34,993 nt of DNA from Streptomyces ureilyticus. GTDB lineage: Bacteria; Actinomycetota; Actinomycetes; Streptomycetales; Streptomycetaceae. Location of the stretch: positions 1-34,993 of the forward strand of contig NZ_JAAKZX010000094.1 of NCBI RefSeq assembly GCF_011045025.1, written 5' to 3'. Every line of letters starts with the position of its first letter. Positions within the stretch are counted from its first letter, which is position 1. Positions 7,165 through 14,380 of this stretch are shown piece by piece. Below the pieces are notes generated by a model. That model saw only the letters and a program-made list of their open reading frames with translations, ran no database searches and had not been told where the DNA came from. A program made the position numbers and the translations under genes.

Positions 7165-7857
7165 ATGCGCAGACTCGTTGGGGAGCGAGTGGACGGGGAG
7201 CGTATGCCGACGACGGACTCACCCAAGGAAGCGCGGGCACGGGCGAGTGCACGGGACGACGTACAGGAAGTCGTGCGGGAAGAAGCCTCGGCGGGTGTAC
7301 GGGCGGAAGCGCTGCGGGACGTACAGGCGGACACCCTGGTCCACGCCCTGAGCAGCGAGCCCCGCCGCCCCGAGGCCTTCCGCGAACTGTTGCGCCACGG
7401 CCCCGCCGCCATTCCCGCGATCCGCCGGGGCCTGCGTCACCCTCACCCCCGCGTACGCGAGCAGTGCTGCAACCTGCTGGACCACCTTCTCGTACCGGAG
7501 GTCCTGGACGACCTGATCGCCATGCTCGACGACCCGAACGCCCAGGTCCGGGTGGCCGTCCTGCACGCCCTGTCCTGCGACCGCTGCAAGACGGACGCCT
7601 GCCGCCCCGACAGCGCGCTGGTCCTCCCACGCGGCATCCACCTGCTGCACCACGACCCCGACGCCCACGTACGCGCCATGGCCGCGGAACTGGTGGCCCG
7701 CTGGGTCCACACCCACCCCGAAGCAGCGGCGGCTCTCACCCACACCCACGAAACGGACCCGTCCCCGACGGTCCGCAAGAAGGCAGGCTGGTACGCCCCT
7801 GGCGGTCCCATCCACCGCCGAACGGCGCCCCGACCGCGCCGGCGCGCCCGCCGATGA
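7165..7857 (+). CDS. HEAT-repeat protein
   Basis: A 230-residue helical-repeat protein. Repeats of the HEAT/armadillo type are visible in GPAAIPAIRRGLRHPHPRVREQC, EVLDDLIAMLDDPNAQVRVAVLHAL and LLHHDPDAHVRAMAAELVARW, covering about residues 75-190. The N-terminal 50 residues are highly charged, and the C-terminus ends in an Arg-rich tail. Such proteins usually act as binding scaffolds; CDRCKTDAC (near 135-143) interrupts the repeats and could bind metal. The ATG at 7165 follows GGAGAGGAC; an internal ATG at 7204 is possible. Its stop overlaps the next gene's ATG (ATGA), so the pair is translationally coupled. Confidence 0.8.
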   Translation: MRRLVGERVDGERMPTTDSPKEARARASARDDVQEVVREEASAGVRAEALRDVQADTLVHALSSEPRRPEAFRELLRHGPAAIPAIRRGLRHPHPRVREQCCNLLDHLLVPEVLDDLIAMLDDPNAQVRVAVLHALSCDRCKTDACRPDSALVLPRGIHLLHHDPDAHVRAMAAELVARWVHTHPEAAAALTHTHETDPSPTVRKKAGWYAPGGPIHRRTAPRPRRRARR

Positions 7858-8639
7858 CACACACCCCTGACACTCCTCCTGCCACCCCTGCCACTGGGCA
7901 TGTCACCGCCCCTGACGGCACCCGCATCGCGTACAGCGACACCCAAAGTCAAGGCGGCTCCAGCCCGTCGTCCCCACTCCTCCTCCTGCACGGCCTGGCA
8001 GGCCACATGGGGGAGTGGGACGACCTGACGGCCCGCCTCCAGGCCGACGGCCGAAGGGTGGTGAGGTACGACGCCAGAGGCCACGCCGCCAGCACACGGC
8101 GCCCACGGGACATGACTCGGGCGTCCTGCGTGGCGGACGCCGTGGCCGTGATCGAGCACCTGTCCCTGGCCCCGGTGACGCTGGTGGGCCAGTCCCTGGG
8201 CGGCCACACGGCATTCCTCACCGCGGTGGCCCACCCACACCTCGTCGACACCCTGATCCTGATCGAGGCGGGCCCATCCGGACCGAGCCCCAACCTGCCG
8301 ACGGAGATAGACAGTTGGCTGGACAAGTCCCCGGTGTCCTTCGTGGACCGGGACATGATGGTGGCCGCGGTGGCAGAACTGGCCGAGCGCTCGTACTGGG
8401 CCGAGTGGCAACAAGTCCGCTGCCCCACCTTCGTCGTACGCGGCGCACAGGGCACGATGCCGGCATCGGAGCTGACGGAGATGCGAAACCGACGCGCGAC
8501 GTCGAAGACGAAGACGAAGACGAAGACGATGTCGATCGAGACCGAGGTCATCGAGGACGCGGGGCATGACGTGCACTTGGATCAGCCGGAGCGGTTGTAC
8601 GGAGCGGTGCGGGGTTTTCTGGCACGGGGCACGGCATGA
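7854..8639 (+). CDS. Alpha/beta hydrolase
   Basis: A 261-residue alpha/beta-hydrolase-fold enzyme. LLLLHGLAG (42-50) supplies the oxyanion region, GQSLGG (112-117) holds nucleophile Ser114, and AGHDVHLDQP contains the likely catalytic His238. The acid is probably an Asp before the C-terminal part but is not certain. Substrate is unknown; esterase, peptidase or C-C hydrolase activities are all possible. A Lys-Thr run (218-225), coded by four AAGACG units, interrupts the loop just before the last strand and histidine. The ATG overlaps the HEAT gene's stop, so the start is well supported. Confidence 0.85.
   Translation: MTHTPDTPPATPATGHVTAPDGTRIAYSDTQSQGGSSPSSPLLLLHGLAGHMGEWDDLTARLQADGRRVVRYDARGHAASTRRPRDMTRASCVADAVAVIEHLSLAPVTLVGQSLGGHTAFLTAVAHPHLVDTLILIEAGPSGPSPNLPTEIDSWLDKSPVSFVDRDMMVAAVAELAERSYWAEWQQVRCPTFVVRGAQGTMPASELTEMRNRRATSKTKTKTKTMSIETEVIEDAGHDVHLDQPERLYGAVRGFLARGTA
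8505..8528 (+). repeat. In-frame AAGACG microsatellite (4 units)
   Basis: Four perfect hexanucleotide units encode (Lys-Thr)4 inside the alpha/beta hydrolase. Unit gain or loss would change the loop length by two residues without shifting the frame. Confidence 0.85.
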
Positions 8640-8680
8640 ATGACGTACGGCATGAGCGACGTACGAGATAAGGGGAGCGC

Positions 8681-9517
8681 GTGGCCAGAGTCGTAGAGCT
8701 GTTGTATTACCCCGTCAAGGGGTGCGCCGGCGTCTCGGCGCACGACGCGGTGCTGACGCCCGCGGGGCTCGCGCACGACCGGAGCTTCATGGTCACCAGC
8801 GAGGAAGGCGTGTACCGCACGCAACGGCGCTGGCCGCGGCTGGCGCTGATCCGCCCCGGGATCAGCCCCGATGGGGAACGGCTCACCCTCCGCGCTCCCG
8901 GTCGTCCGTACGCGTTAAGCATCGACGTGGACGCATCCGGCCCGCGCCGGGACGTGAACCTGTTCGGCGCGACGTTCACGGGAATCGACCAGGGCGACGA
9001 AGCTGCCGCGTGGCTGTCCGAAGTCCTCGGCGCGCCGAGCCGCCTGGTACGCGTACCGCCCGAGCACGACCGGGTCACCGATGGCCGGATCCCCGGCACT
9101 TCGGGCTACGCCGACAGCAGCGCCGTCCACGTCCTGTCACGGTCCACCCTGGACCTGTTGAACGGACGGCTGACCGAACGCGGCGGCGATGCCCTCCCCA
9201 TGGACCGTTTCCGCCCGAACATCGTCATCGGCGGCTGGGACGACCCCCACACCGAGGACCGCGTCCGCCGGATCACCATCGCCGACACGGAACTCGGCTA
9301 CACCAAGCTCGCCATCCGCTGCGCCGTCACCCTGGTCGACCAGGAAGCCGGTACGAGGGCCGGCCCCGAACCCCTCCGCACCCTCGCGAGCTACCGCCGA
9401 GCCGTCTCGGGCGGGGGCGGCGTGGCCTTCGGCACCAAGTACGCCGTACTCCGGCCGGGGAAGCTGTCCGTGGGCGACGAGGTGCGGGTCACTTCGTGGG
9501 GTGAGGCGGAGTTGTAG
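8681..9517 (+). CDS. MOSC domain protein (first copy)
   Basis: A 278-residue protein with an N-terminal MOSC beta-barrel (VVELLYYPVKGCAGV, HDRSFMV) and a C-terminal MOSC domain (MDRFRPNIVIGGWDDP, then IRCAVTLVDQEAG). In this superfamily (mARC, YcbX, MoCo sulfurase C-terminus) a conserved Cys binds the molybdenum cofactor or carries sulfur; the Cys in RCAVTLVDQ is the likely equivalent. A molybdoenzyme or sulfur-transfer role follows from family only. It starts at GTG 8681 with GGGGAG upstream. Leucine 79 is a TTA codon (8915-8917), suggesting bldA dependence. A second, shorter MOSC protein lies at 18737. Confidence 0.83.
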   Translation: MARVVELLYYPVKGCAGVSAHDAVLTPAGLAHDRSFMVTSEEGVYRTQRRWPRLALIRPGISPDGERLTLRAPGRPYALSIDVDASGPRRDVNLFGATFTGIDQGDEAAAWLSEVLGAPSRLVRVPPEHDRVTDGRIPGTSGYADSSAVHVLSRSTLDLLNGRLTERGGDALPMDRFRPNIVIGGWDDPHTEDRVRRITIADTELGYTKLAIRCAVTLVDQEAGTRAGPEPLRTLASYRRAVSGGGGVAFGTKYAVLRPGKLSVGDEVRVTSWGEAEL

Positions 9518-9899
9518 TGCGGTGGCGGTGGCGGTGGCGGCCAATGGGGTGTGTGACTCTCGGCGTTCAGCCGGTCTTGCGAGCCACGCCTTCGTAGAAG
9601 CCGATCTACCGCCCCCGCCTCATCGACGGCCTCATCGCCAAGACCGGGCTCGACCTCCAACCGCCGTAACCTCAGCCGTTAAACATCTCTAGAACGAACA
9701 GCCCCTGCCGTGACCGCCGTCCCGGGCCCTGCCGCCGCGCCCGCTGATGTGCCGGTCGGCAATCGTCTGCGTGATCGGGCCGATTCGGACACGGTCAGAA
9801 GCGGTCATCCGTACGGCTCAGCAGCGCGTGCCCAGGCCGGGCTGTGTCCATACGGTCGCAGTGACGACCGCAGCGATCACGGGACGGAAGGGAAGGCCC
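9518..9899. other. Gene-free stretch with short repeats and a gene-end remnant
   Basis: No complete gene is seen. It opens with three to four GGTGGC units (9521-9540). In frame from 9601 to 9669 the sequence reads PIYRPRLIDGLIAKTGLDLQ before a stop. This looks like the C-terminus of a lost protein; I do not recognise the family. The left copy of a 49-bp direct repeat (9645-9693) covers the end of that remnant. The remainder leads to the SD of the Excalibur gene. Confidence 0.5.
9645..9693 (+). repeat. 49-bp direct repeat, left copy
   Basis: Matches 10949-10997 at 46 of 49 positions. Both copies run from CGGGCTCGACC through a TAA stop to CTCTAGA. In each copy one frame ends in GLDLQ, one residue, Pro and stop, so the repeat spans a gene end plus its 3' flank. 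Confidence 0.75.
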
Positions 9900-10358
9900 A
9901 TGGGCATACGCACCATGCTCGCCGCGACAACGATGGTTCTCGTGACCACCGGTCCCATGACGGGCCTCGCGCACGCACAACCTGACCTGGACTGCCGCGA
10001 CTTCGCCTTCCAGGAAGACGCGCAGGCGGTACTGAACAGTGACCCCAGCGACCCGCACGACCTGGACGAGGACCAGGGGCCGGACGACGGCATCGCCTGT
10101 GAGGTACTGCCCCGCAGGAGCGCCCCCGGCCCGACCGTTCCCGTCGCGCCCACACCCACCGTCCGCCCGGTTACTCCCACAGCCACCGTCAGCCCCGTCA
10201 CTCCCACCCGCGGCACCGACGCCGGCGTCGGCGGCAGCACGGGGCCGGCCGGATTCGAACAGGCTGTGGGCGCGTGCATGGCCGTCGGCTCTCTTGGACT
10301 GGTGGCAGCGTATGGGGTCCGGCGACGCCGACGTCCCTCCGGAGCGCGAAGGATTTGA
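9900..10358 (+). CDS. Secreted Excalibur-domain protein with C-terminal anchor
   Basis: A 152-residue exported protein. The signal peptide (MGIRTMLAATTMVLVTTGPM) has a probable cleavage after GLAHA (near residue 26). The Excalibur calcium-binding domain follows (about 28-71), with DCRDF and the DLDEDQGPDDGIACE loop, whose two Cys flank the EF-like acidic loop. Next comes a Pro/Thr/Val-rich wall-spanning linker (75-110). The end is a hydrophobic segment and an Arg-rich tail, which would hold it in the membrane; no sorting motif is clear. The ATG at 9900 follows a GGAAGGGAAGG SD. It lies between the two 49-bp direct repeats. Confidence 0.85.
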   Translation: MGIRTMLAATTMVLVTTGPMTGLAHAQPDLDCRDFAFQEDAQAVLNSDPSDPHDLDEDQGPDDGIACEVLPRRSAPGPTVPVAPTPTVRPVTPTATVSPVTPTRGTDAGVGGSTGPAGFEQAVGACMAVGSLGLVAAYGVRRRRRPSGARRI

Positions 10359-10359
10359 C

Positions 10360-10615
10360 GCTCAGTGGTCCATCGGATCCAGCAGCTCCGGTGTGCCGTC
10401 CACCAGGCTCCGCGACCACGTCTGGCTTGTCGGTGACCTTCGTTCAGTGCGCCGCGAAGATCTCGTAGATCCGGCGCCCGAGCAGGAAGGGCGTCGGCCG
10501 CCCGAACCACTCCGCGGACAGCGTGCCGTGGTCGTGGTCGATGCACGGCCCCTGCCAGCCACCATGCTCGAGGGCGCCGTCGCAATCCTCGTCCCGGAGC
10601 CCTGGGGCCTGTAGT
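10360..10615 (-). pseudogene. RibD-type reductase remnant
   Basis: Minus-strand translation gives QAPGLRDEDCDGALEHGGW and then RPTPFLLGRRIYEIFAAH, which is the N-terminal third of a dihydrofolate-reductase-like RibD C-terminal domain. Where homologues have a Trp after AAH, the codon is TGA (10445-10447), followed by a degraded TKVTDKPD tail. The first strand with the start codon is missing, because the fragment is fused at about 10610 to a broken acetyltransferase gene. The fragment differs from the intact relative at 11041 and does not look like a recent copy of it. Confidence 0.7.
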
Positions 10616-10843
10616 CGGACGTCCAGGCGAGGTCCCGGTCCTGCTGGCGAGCCTGGTGCAGGAGGCCGCGGATGAGCTGGCTGCCGATGCGCGTGCCTGG
10701 TAGTCGGGGTGGAGCTCGATCCGCGCCAGGTAGATCTCGGTTGGCCAGTGTTCGACGTGGAGCGGGCGTGTCTCCGTGCCGTCGGCAGTGATGATCTGCC
10801 ATCGGTCCGAGGTGAACACGCGGGCGTGGAAGTCGCGTTGCAT
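10616..10843 (-). pseudogene. GNAT acetyltransferase remnant, frameshifted and truncated
   Basis: It begins with a good SD (GGGAGGAG) and ATG at 10843 and reads MQRDFHARVFTSDRWQI through TEIYLARIELHPDYQ. A one-base deletion near 10696 then shifts the acetyl-CoA-binding stretch (TRIGSQLIRGLLHQARQQ) into another frame. The sequence stops matching after RDLAWTSDY, where the RibD fragment begins. The intact start region suggests recent inactivation. Confidence 0.7.
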
Positions 10844-10948
10844 CCGCTCCTCCCAGCCCCACTTACGTCGAGTTGTGACGGCTGTCGTGGGCTGCGCTAT
10901 GCCGGGACGATGAGGTGTCCCGATGGCGGTGGATTGACAGCCGAGGAA

Positions 10949-10997
10949 CGGGCTCGACCTTCAAGCGCCGTAACCTCAGCCGTTAAAGATCTCTAGA
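10949..10997 (+). repeat. 49-bp direct repeat, right copy
   Basis: Second copy of the repeat at 9645-9693, with three substitutions and 1,304 bp between equivalent positions. The pair encloses the Excalibur gene and the GNAT/RibD remnant. Confidence 0.75.
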
Positions 10998-11040
10998 CGG
11001 GTGACATTTCGGTGACCGCCGAATTGTTGTGTCACCTGCT

Positions 11041-11697
11041 TCAGTCGCCAGTGCCAGTGCCAGTGCCAGTGCCAGTGCCAGTGCCCGTGCCTGTGTCCGT
11101 CGCGTACTGCGGGCGCCCCGTGGGCCGGTAGACCTGGATCGTCACCCCGTTCGAGGTGGCCTGCGATTCGACCAGGTCGAGTGCTGTGTCCGGGCCGGTG
11201 GCGGGGAACAGCCGCGTGCCCTGGCCGACGACCACGGGATAGGTGAACAGGGTGATCTCGTCGACCAGTTGGTGGTCGAGGAGCCAGCGGACCAGGGCGC
11301 CGCTGCCGTGCACCTGCAGCTCACCCGCCGGCTTGGTCTTCAGTTCCGCGATGGCCGCCGCGAGGTCATCGGAGAGGACGGCCGTGTCCGCCCATTGCGG
11401 GTCGGTGAGTGTGGTCGACGCGACGTACTTGGGCCGCGTGTTCAACGCCGATGCGATGGGGTTGTCCGGATCACCGATGGCTCCCCAGTGGCCGGCGAAG
11501 ATCTCGTAGGTCCGCCGGCCGAACAGGAACGCGTCGGCGCGCTGATAGATCCGGCCGAGCAACGCGGCGGCCTCGTCGTCGAACAGCGGCAGAGCCCATC
11601 CGCCGCGCTCGAACCCGCACCTGCGGTCCTCATCCGACCCGCCGAGCCCCTGCATCACTCCGTCGACGGAGACGTTCGTCACGGTCGTCAGCTTCAT
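11041..11697 (-). CDS. Dihydrofolate reductase family protein (RibD C-terminal-like)
   Basis: A 218-residue single-domain reductase-fold protein. Motifs in order are TTVTNVSVDGVMQGLGG, FERGGW, RADAFLFGRRTYEIFAGHW, YVASTTL, ELQVHGSGALVRWLLDHQLVDE and VVVGQGTRLF, all standard for the NADPH-binding RibD/DHFR-like family. Physiological substrate is unknown; it is not a full riboflavin RibD because the deaminase domain is absent. The last 18 or so residues are a Thr-Gly dipeptide run encoded by a hexanucleotide repeat, an unusual tail for the family. The ATG at 11697 has a weak AGGAC SD. Confidence 0.85.
   Translation of the reverse strand: MKLTTVTNVSVDGVMQGLGGSDEDRRCGFERGGWALPLFDDEAAALLGRIYQRADAFLFGRRTYEIFAGHWGAIGDPDNPIASALNTRPKYVASTTLTDPQWADTAVLSDDLAAAIAELKTKPAGELQVHGSGALVRWLLDHQLVDEITLFTYPVVVGQGTRLFPATGPDTALDLVESQATSNGVTIQVYRPTGRPQYATDTGTGTGTGTGTGTGTGD
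11047..11100. repeat. Hexanucleotide repeat coding a Thr-Gly tail
   Basis: Six perfect GCCAGT units (11047-11082) are followed by three degenerate ones. On the minus strand they encode the (Thr-Gly)n C-terminus of the RibD-like protein. Confidence 0.88.
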
Positions 11698-11802
11698 GGG
11701 TTCGTCCTGTCTCTCGCGGTTCCCTCGCGGTGGTCTTTCTACCTATGACCGCCCCGGGGCGCGGATCTCATCGGTCGAGCGCGGACCGGCCGTGCAGGCG
11801 CA

Positions 11803-12300
11803 TCAAGAGGTGGCGGTGCCTTCCCCGTGTGGCGGTGGCGACCAGTCGGGGCCGCGCCGGCTCTCCCACAGCCCGCGCAGCAGTTGCACCTCTTCCGAAA
11901 ACGAGTCGATGTCCCGAGAGTTGACGTGCGGCAGGCTGATATGGCGGCCGGGAATATGGATCACGACCGCCTGAGCCTTCTTTGTGGAGCCTCTGATCTC
12001 GATCTCCTCGATGTCCTCCCAAGCGATCTGCTCGGTCCCGCCGAAGAGGGCGCGGATCTCGATGTGATCGGGGGTGGTGATGGTGGCGTTCCGCTTGGCC
12101 GAGGCATAGCCAAAGGCCGACGAAGCGACGACGGCCAGGTTGACCACCATCCAGGGGGAGCCTTCTCCGTATTCCACCAACAGGAACAGTTGGGCGAGCA
12201 GGCCGATACTGAAGCAGATGCCAAAGTACAGCCAGACCGGATACATGCGCCGAGTCGCCGGCCCAGCACGGTAGGTCCGAAAGTGCGATTCGTTCGTCAT
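11803..12300 (-). CDS. Small membrane protein with PH-like domain
   Basis: A 165-residue protein. Two N-terminal hydrophobic segments (VWLYFGICFSIGLLAQLFLL and WMVVNLAVVASSAFGYAS) form a hairpin in the membrane. A cytoplasmic beta-rich domain follows, with TITTPDHIEIRALFGGTEQIAWEDIEEIEIRG, a layout resembling bacterial PH domains of the DUF2581/YdbT type. The last 40 residues are polar and Pro-rich. I do not know its function. The ATG at 12300 lacks a convincing SD; a TACCGT hexamer nine bases upstream would suit a leaderless transcript. Confidence 0.7.
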   Translation of the reverse strand: MTNESHFRTYRAGPATRRMYPVWLYFGICFSIGLLAQLFLLVEYGEGSPWMVVNLAVVASSAFGYASAKRNATITTPDHIEIRALFGGTEQIAWEDIEEIEIRGSTKKAQAVVIHIPGRHISLPHVNSRDIDSFSEEVQLLRGLWESRRGPDWSPPPHGEGTATS

Positions 12301-12397
12301 GGCGCGCCACGGTAAGCCAGGTGTCCTGGGACCCGTCCCGGCCTGCGGCCACTGTCCCGCCTACTCCGCGTCCCCCGAGACCTCGTACGCCCCGGCG

Positions 12398-13240
12398 TCA
12401 GGGCTTGCGCGCAACCCCGCCGTATTCGTTCACTTCCGGCGGCAGCCCACCAGCCCCGTCGCCGTCACCGCCACCGCCAGCGAAGTCGAGCCGCCACCGC
12501 GAGCACGAGACCACCCCTGGTTCCACCAGCTCCAGCCCGTCGTAGTAACGCTCGATCTGCTCGGGGCTGCGGAGGATGTACGGAGCACCGCTGATCTCGT
12601 TGTAGCGCCGAGTGGCCTCGTTGTAGACCTCGTTGGTGTTGCCCCCGTCGTAGTGCACCAGGTAACTGCCGGACGGCAGCCCCGCCACCAGCCGCCGCAC
12701 GATCGAGCAGGCCTCGTCGTGGTCCTCGACAAGCCCCAGGATGCCCATCAACATCAGCGCGACGGGCCGGGTGAAGTCCAAGGCATCCCTGGCCGCCTCC
12801 AGGATCCGCTCCGGCTCCCGCAGATCGGCGTCGATGTACAGCGTGGACCCCTCCTGCGTGGTGCTGGTGAGCAGGGCCTGGGCATGCGCCAGTACGAGCG
12901 GATCGTTGTCGACGTACACGACCCGCGCGTCGGGGGCCACCCGCTGTGCCACCTCATGGGTGTTGTCCACCGTGGGCAGCCCGGTCCCGACATCGAGGAA
13001 CTGCCGGATCCCCCGCTCTCCCGCCAGAAACCGCACCGCCCGTACGAGGAAGTACCTGCTGGCCCGGGCCTCCTCCTCGATCCCCGGAAACAGCTCCTTG
13101 AACGCGTCCCCGGCCGCCCGGTCCACCTCGTAGTTGTCCTTGCCGCCCAGCCAGTAGTTCCAGATCCGCGCCGACTGCGGCGCCGTAGTGTCGATCTTGG
13201 ACAACGCCCGCTGCGCAGGGTCTGTCGACCCGTCAGTCAT
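12398..13240 (-). CDS. SAM-dependent methyltransferase, DUF574 family
   Basis: A 280-residue protein of the actinobacterial DUF574 (Methyltransf_19) family. It begins with the family's IDTTAPQSARIWNYWLGGKDNYEVDR block (about 16-41). SAM-binding motif I is FLDVGTGLPT (81-90) and motif II is VVYVDNDPLV. Later family blocks are MLMGILGLVEDHDEA and YLVHYDGGNTNEVYNEA. Substrate is unknown. I chose the ATG at 13240 because GGGAG lies five bases upstream; the ATG at 13252 is an alternative. A Gly/Asp-rich insert (GGGGDGDGAGG) lies near the C-terminus. It is read away from a decayed region. Confidence 0.88.
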   Translation of the reverse strand: MTDGSTDPAQRALSKIDTTAPQSARIWNYWLGGKDNYEVDRAAGDAFKELFPGIEEEARASRYFLVRAVRFLAGERGIRQFLDVGTGLPTVDNTHEVAQRVAPDARVVYVDNDPLVLAHAQALLTSTTQEGSTLYIDADLREPERILEAARDALDFTRPVALMLMGILGLVEDHDEACSIVRRLVAGLPSGSYLVHYDGGNTNEVYNEATRRYNEISGAPYILRSPEQIERYYDGLELVEPGVVSCSRWRLDFAGGGGDGDGAGGLPPEVNEYGGVARKP

Positions 13241-13381
13241 AGCCACTCCCATAGTGTGCGCGTCCCCCCAACGTAGGACCGGGAGTCGCCTTCCACCACT
13301 ACGCCCTCAGCCAACACGGGGGCGCTGTACGGCAGTTACGAGCACGCGGGCCGGTCATTGCGGGATTACTCGGGACTACTA

Positions 13382-13490
13382 CTACTCCGGTGTCGCAGCC
13401 GACTGGGTCTGGGAGTTGAAGACCAGCTCCCACAAGTGCCCTCGGTATCGGTGAAGTAGCCCATGTACGAATCCGATTCAGTACGACACC
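13382..13490 (-). pseudogene. VOC family protein, 3' remnant with frameshift
   Basis: On the minus strand GYFTDTEG continues, after a one-base deletion near 13440, as HLWELVFNSQTQSAATPE and a TAG at 13382. Joined, these read as the last strand of a glyoxalase-like VOC protein (GYF-D-EGHLWEL). Nothing recognisable precedes position 13490, so only the tail survives. Confidence 0.6.
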
Positions 13491-13693
13491 ACGGTCCGTC
13501 CCTCGGGCAGGCACGGCTGAAGACCTGGCGGATCCTCCGCAGACTCGTGTCCCAAATCACATATGCACGGCTTGTGATGACAGCGTGGGTGGAATGCCGC
13601 TTCTGCCGCCATCTGGCCTACGTGAGACCGAGGGGAGTCGATTACCCGCTGTCGATCAACTGCTCCCTGACTCTGACTCATACCGGAAATGGC

Positions 13694-13722
13694 TTCCTGG
13701 CAGGAATACGCACCCCTAGGCT
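13694..13722 (+). promoter_or_regulatory. Candidate promoter of the secreted-protein gene
   Basis: TTCCTG (13694-13699), a 17-bp spacer and TAGGCT (13717-13722) make a plausible -35/-10 pair about 94 bp before the ATG. The -35 lies inside a dyad TTCCTG-G-CAGGAA (13694-13706) that could be an operator. Weak evidence. Confidence 0.3.
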
Positions 13723-13815
13723 GATCAACGAAACGGGGATCGGGGGAACTTCCGTGCGACTGACCGCGTGCGGCCCTCAACCCCTCACCTGTGCAAAGCA
13801 GAGGGGAAATCGTTA

Positions 13816-14283
13816 ATGAAGACCACCAGCCGTACCGGCAAGGCTGCCGCAACCGGCATCTTCGCCGTCGCTCTCGTGGCAACGTCAGGCGCCGCATCCG
13901 TCGCCACCGCCCAGGGCAGCCAGGACGTATCACGGCAGACAGCCGGCGTGAGGGCGGACAGTATCGCCGCGAAGTGCAGGAATCACGGCAGGAACTACGT
14001 CGTGCGAGAGTACTTCCGGGGTCCTGCCCGGTACACGCTCCGGTGTGGGACCAGCACGTGGGGATGGAAGCACATCCAGCACCGGTGGAACACCAGGTTC
14101 GACAACAAGATCAGCAACACCATCGCCAACGGGCGACAGAACTACGTCCCCAACGGCTTCTCCCTCTGGACTTTGCCGCCGTGCAGCGAGGAAACGTTCC
14201 GCGTGCTCATAGGAACCCCCGCGGGCGGAAATGACATCCGCACCGCATACAAGGTCACAGACCGTTCCGCATCGCGCTGCTAA
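13816..14283 (+). CDS. Secreted four-cysteine protein, possible RNase-type toxin
   Basis: A 155-residue exported protein. It has a Sec signal peptide with a basic start, a hydrophobic core (TGIFAVALVATSGAASVA) and a likely cleavage after SVATA. The mature part has four cysteines (54, 77, 123, 155), enough for two disulfides. Histidines 57, 86 and 89 include a WGWKHIQHRW motif (82-91). The C-terminus contains FRVLIGTPAGGNDIRTAYKV. A helix with a W/HI-xx-H/R motif followed by a late strand ending TAY is the pattern of BECR-fold RNases in polymorphic toxins, so a secreted RNase is a reasonable guess but not proven. The SD is AGGGGA. A small cytosolic protein follows at 14381. Confidence 0.7.
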   Translation: MKTTSRTGKAAATGIFAVALVATSGAASVATAQGSQDVSRQTAGVRADSIAAKCRNHGRNYVVREYFRGPARYTLRCGTSTWGWKHIQHRWNTRFDNKISNTIANGRQNYVPNGFSLWTLPPCSEETFRVLIGTPAGGNDIRTAYKVTDRSASRC

Positions 14284-14296
14284 GCCTACGGACAAA

Positions 14297-14334
14297 GTTG
14301 TGCGGGTCAGCGGCCTGAGAATGACCCGCACAAC
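14297..14334 (+). terminator. Perfect 13-bp hairpin between the two small genes
   Basis: GTTGTGCGGGTCA (14297-14309) pairs with TGACCCGCACAAC (14322-14334) around a 12-base loop. It could end or attenuate the secreted-protein transcript before the gene at 14381. Confidence 0.7.
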
Positions 14335-14380
14335 GATCCCGTCAATCGCGCACTTAGGGTGAAGGGAGAGGGGAAAGTTC

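Larger units (their letters stand above)
13241..13815. other. Intergenic stretch with a gene remnant and candidate promoter
   Basis: No intact gene is seen in these 575 bases. They contain the broken VOC gene at 13382-13490 and a candidate promoter at 13694-13722. Base composition falls towards the secreted-protein gene, with several AT-richer patches, unlike the DUF574 gene on the left. Confidence 0.5.

Noticed and set aside
8636..8670. Short direct repeats around GACGTACG between the hydrolase and MOSC genes
   Set aside because: Too short and too common in GC-rich DNA to argue for a function.
10251..10260. GGATTCGAAC, resembling the T-arm of a minus-strand tRNA
   Set aside because: No acceptor stem, anticodon arm or D-arm can be built around it; it lies inside the Excalibur gene (codons for AGFEQ).
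11047..11100. Short regular repeats that might suggest CRISPR
   Set aside because: Six-base units without spacers, in frame as Thr-Gly codons of a protein.
13463..13816. Plus-strand frame of 117 codons before the secreted-protein gene
   Set aside because: No SD, no domain, and it overlaps the broken VOC gene and the candidate promoter.
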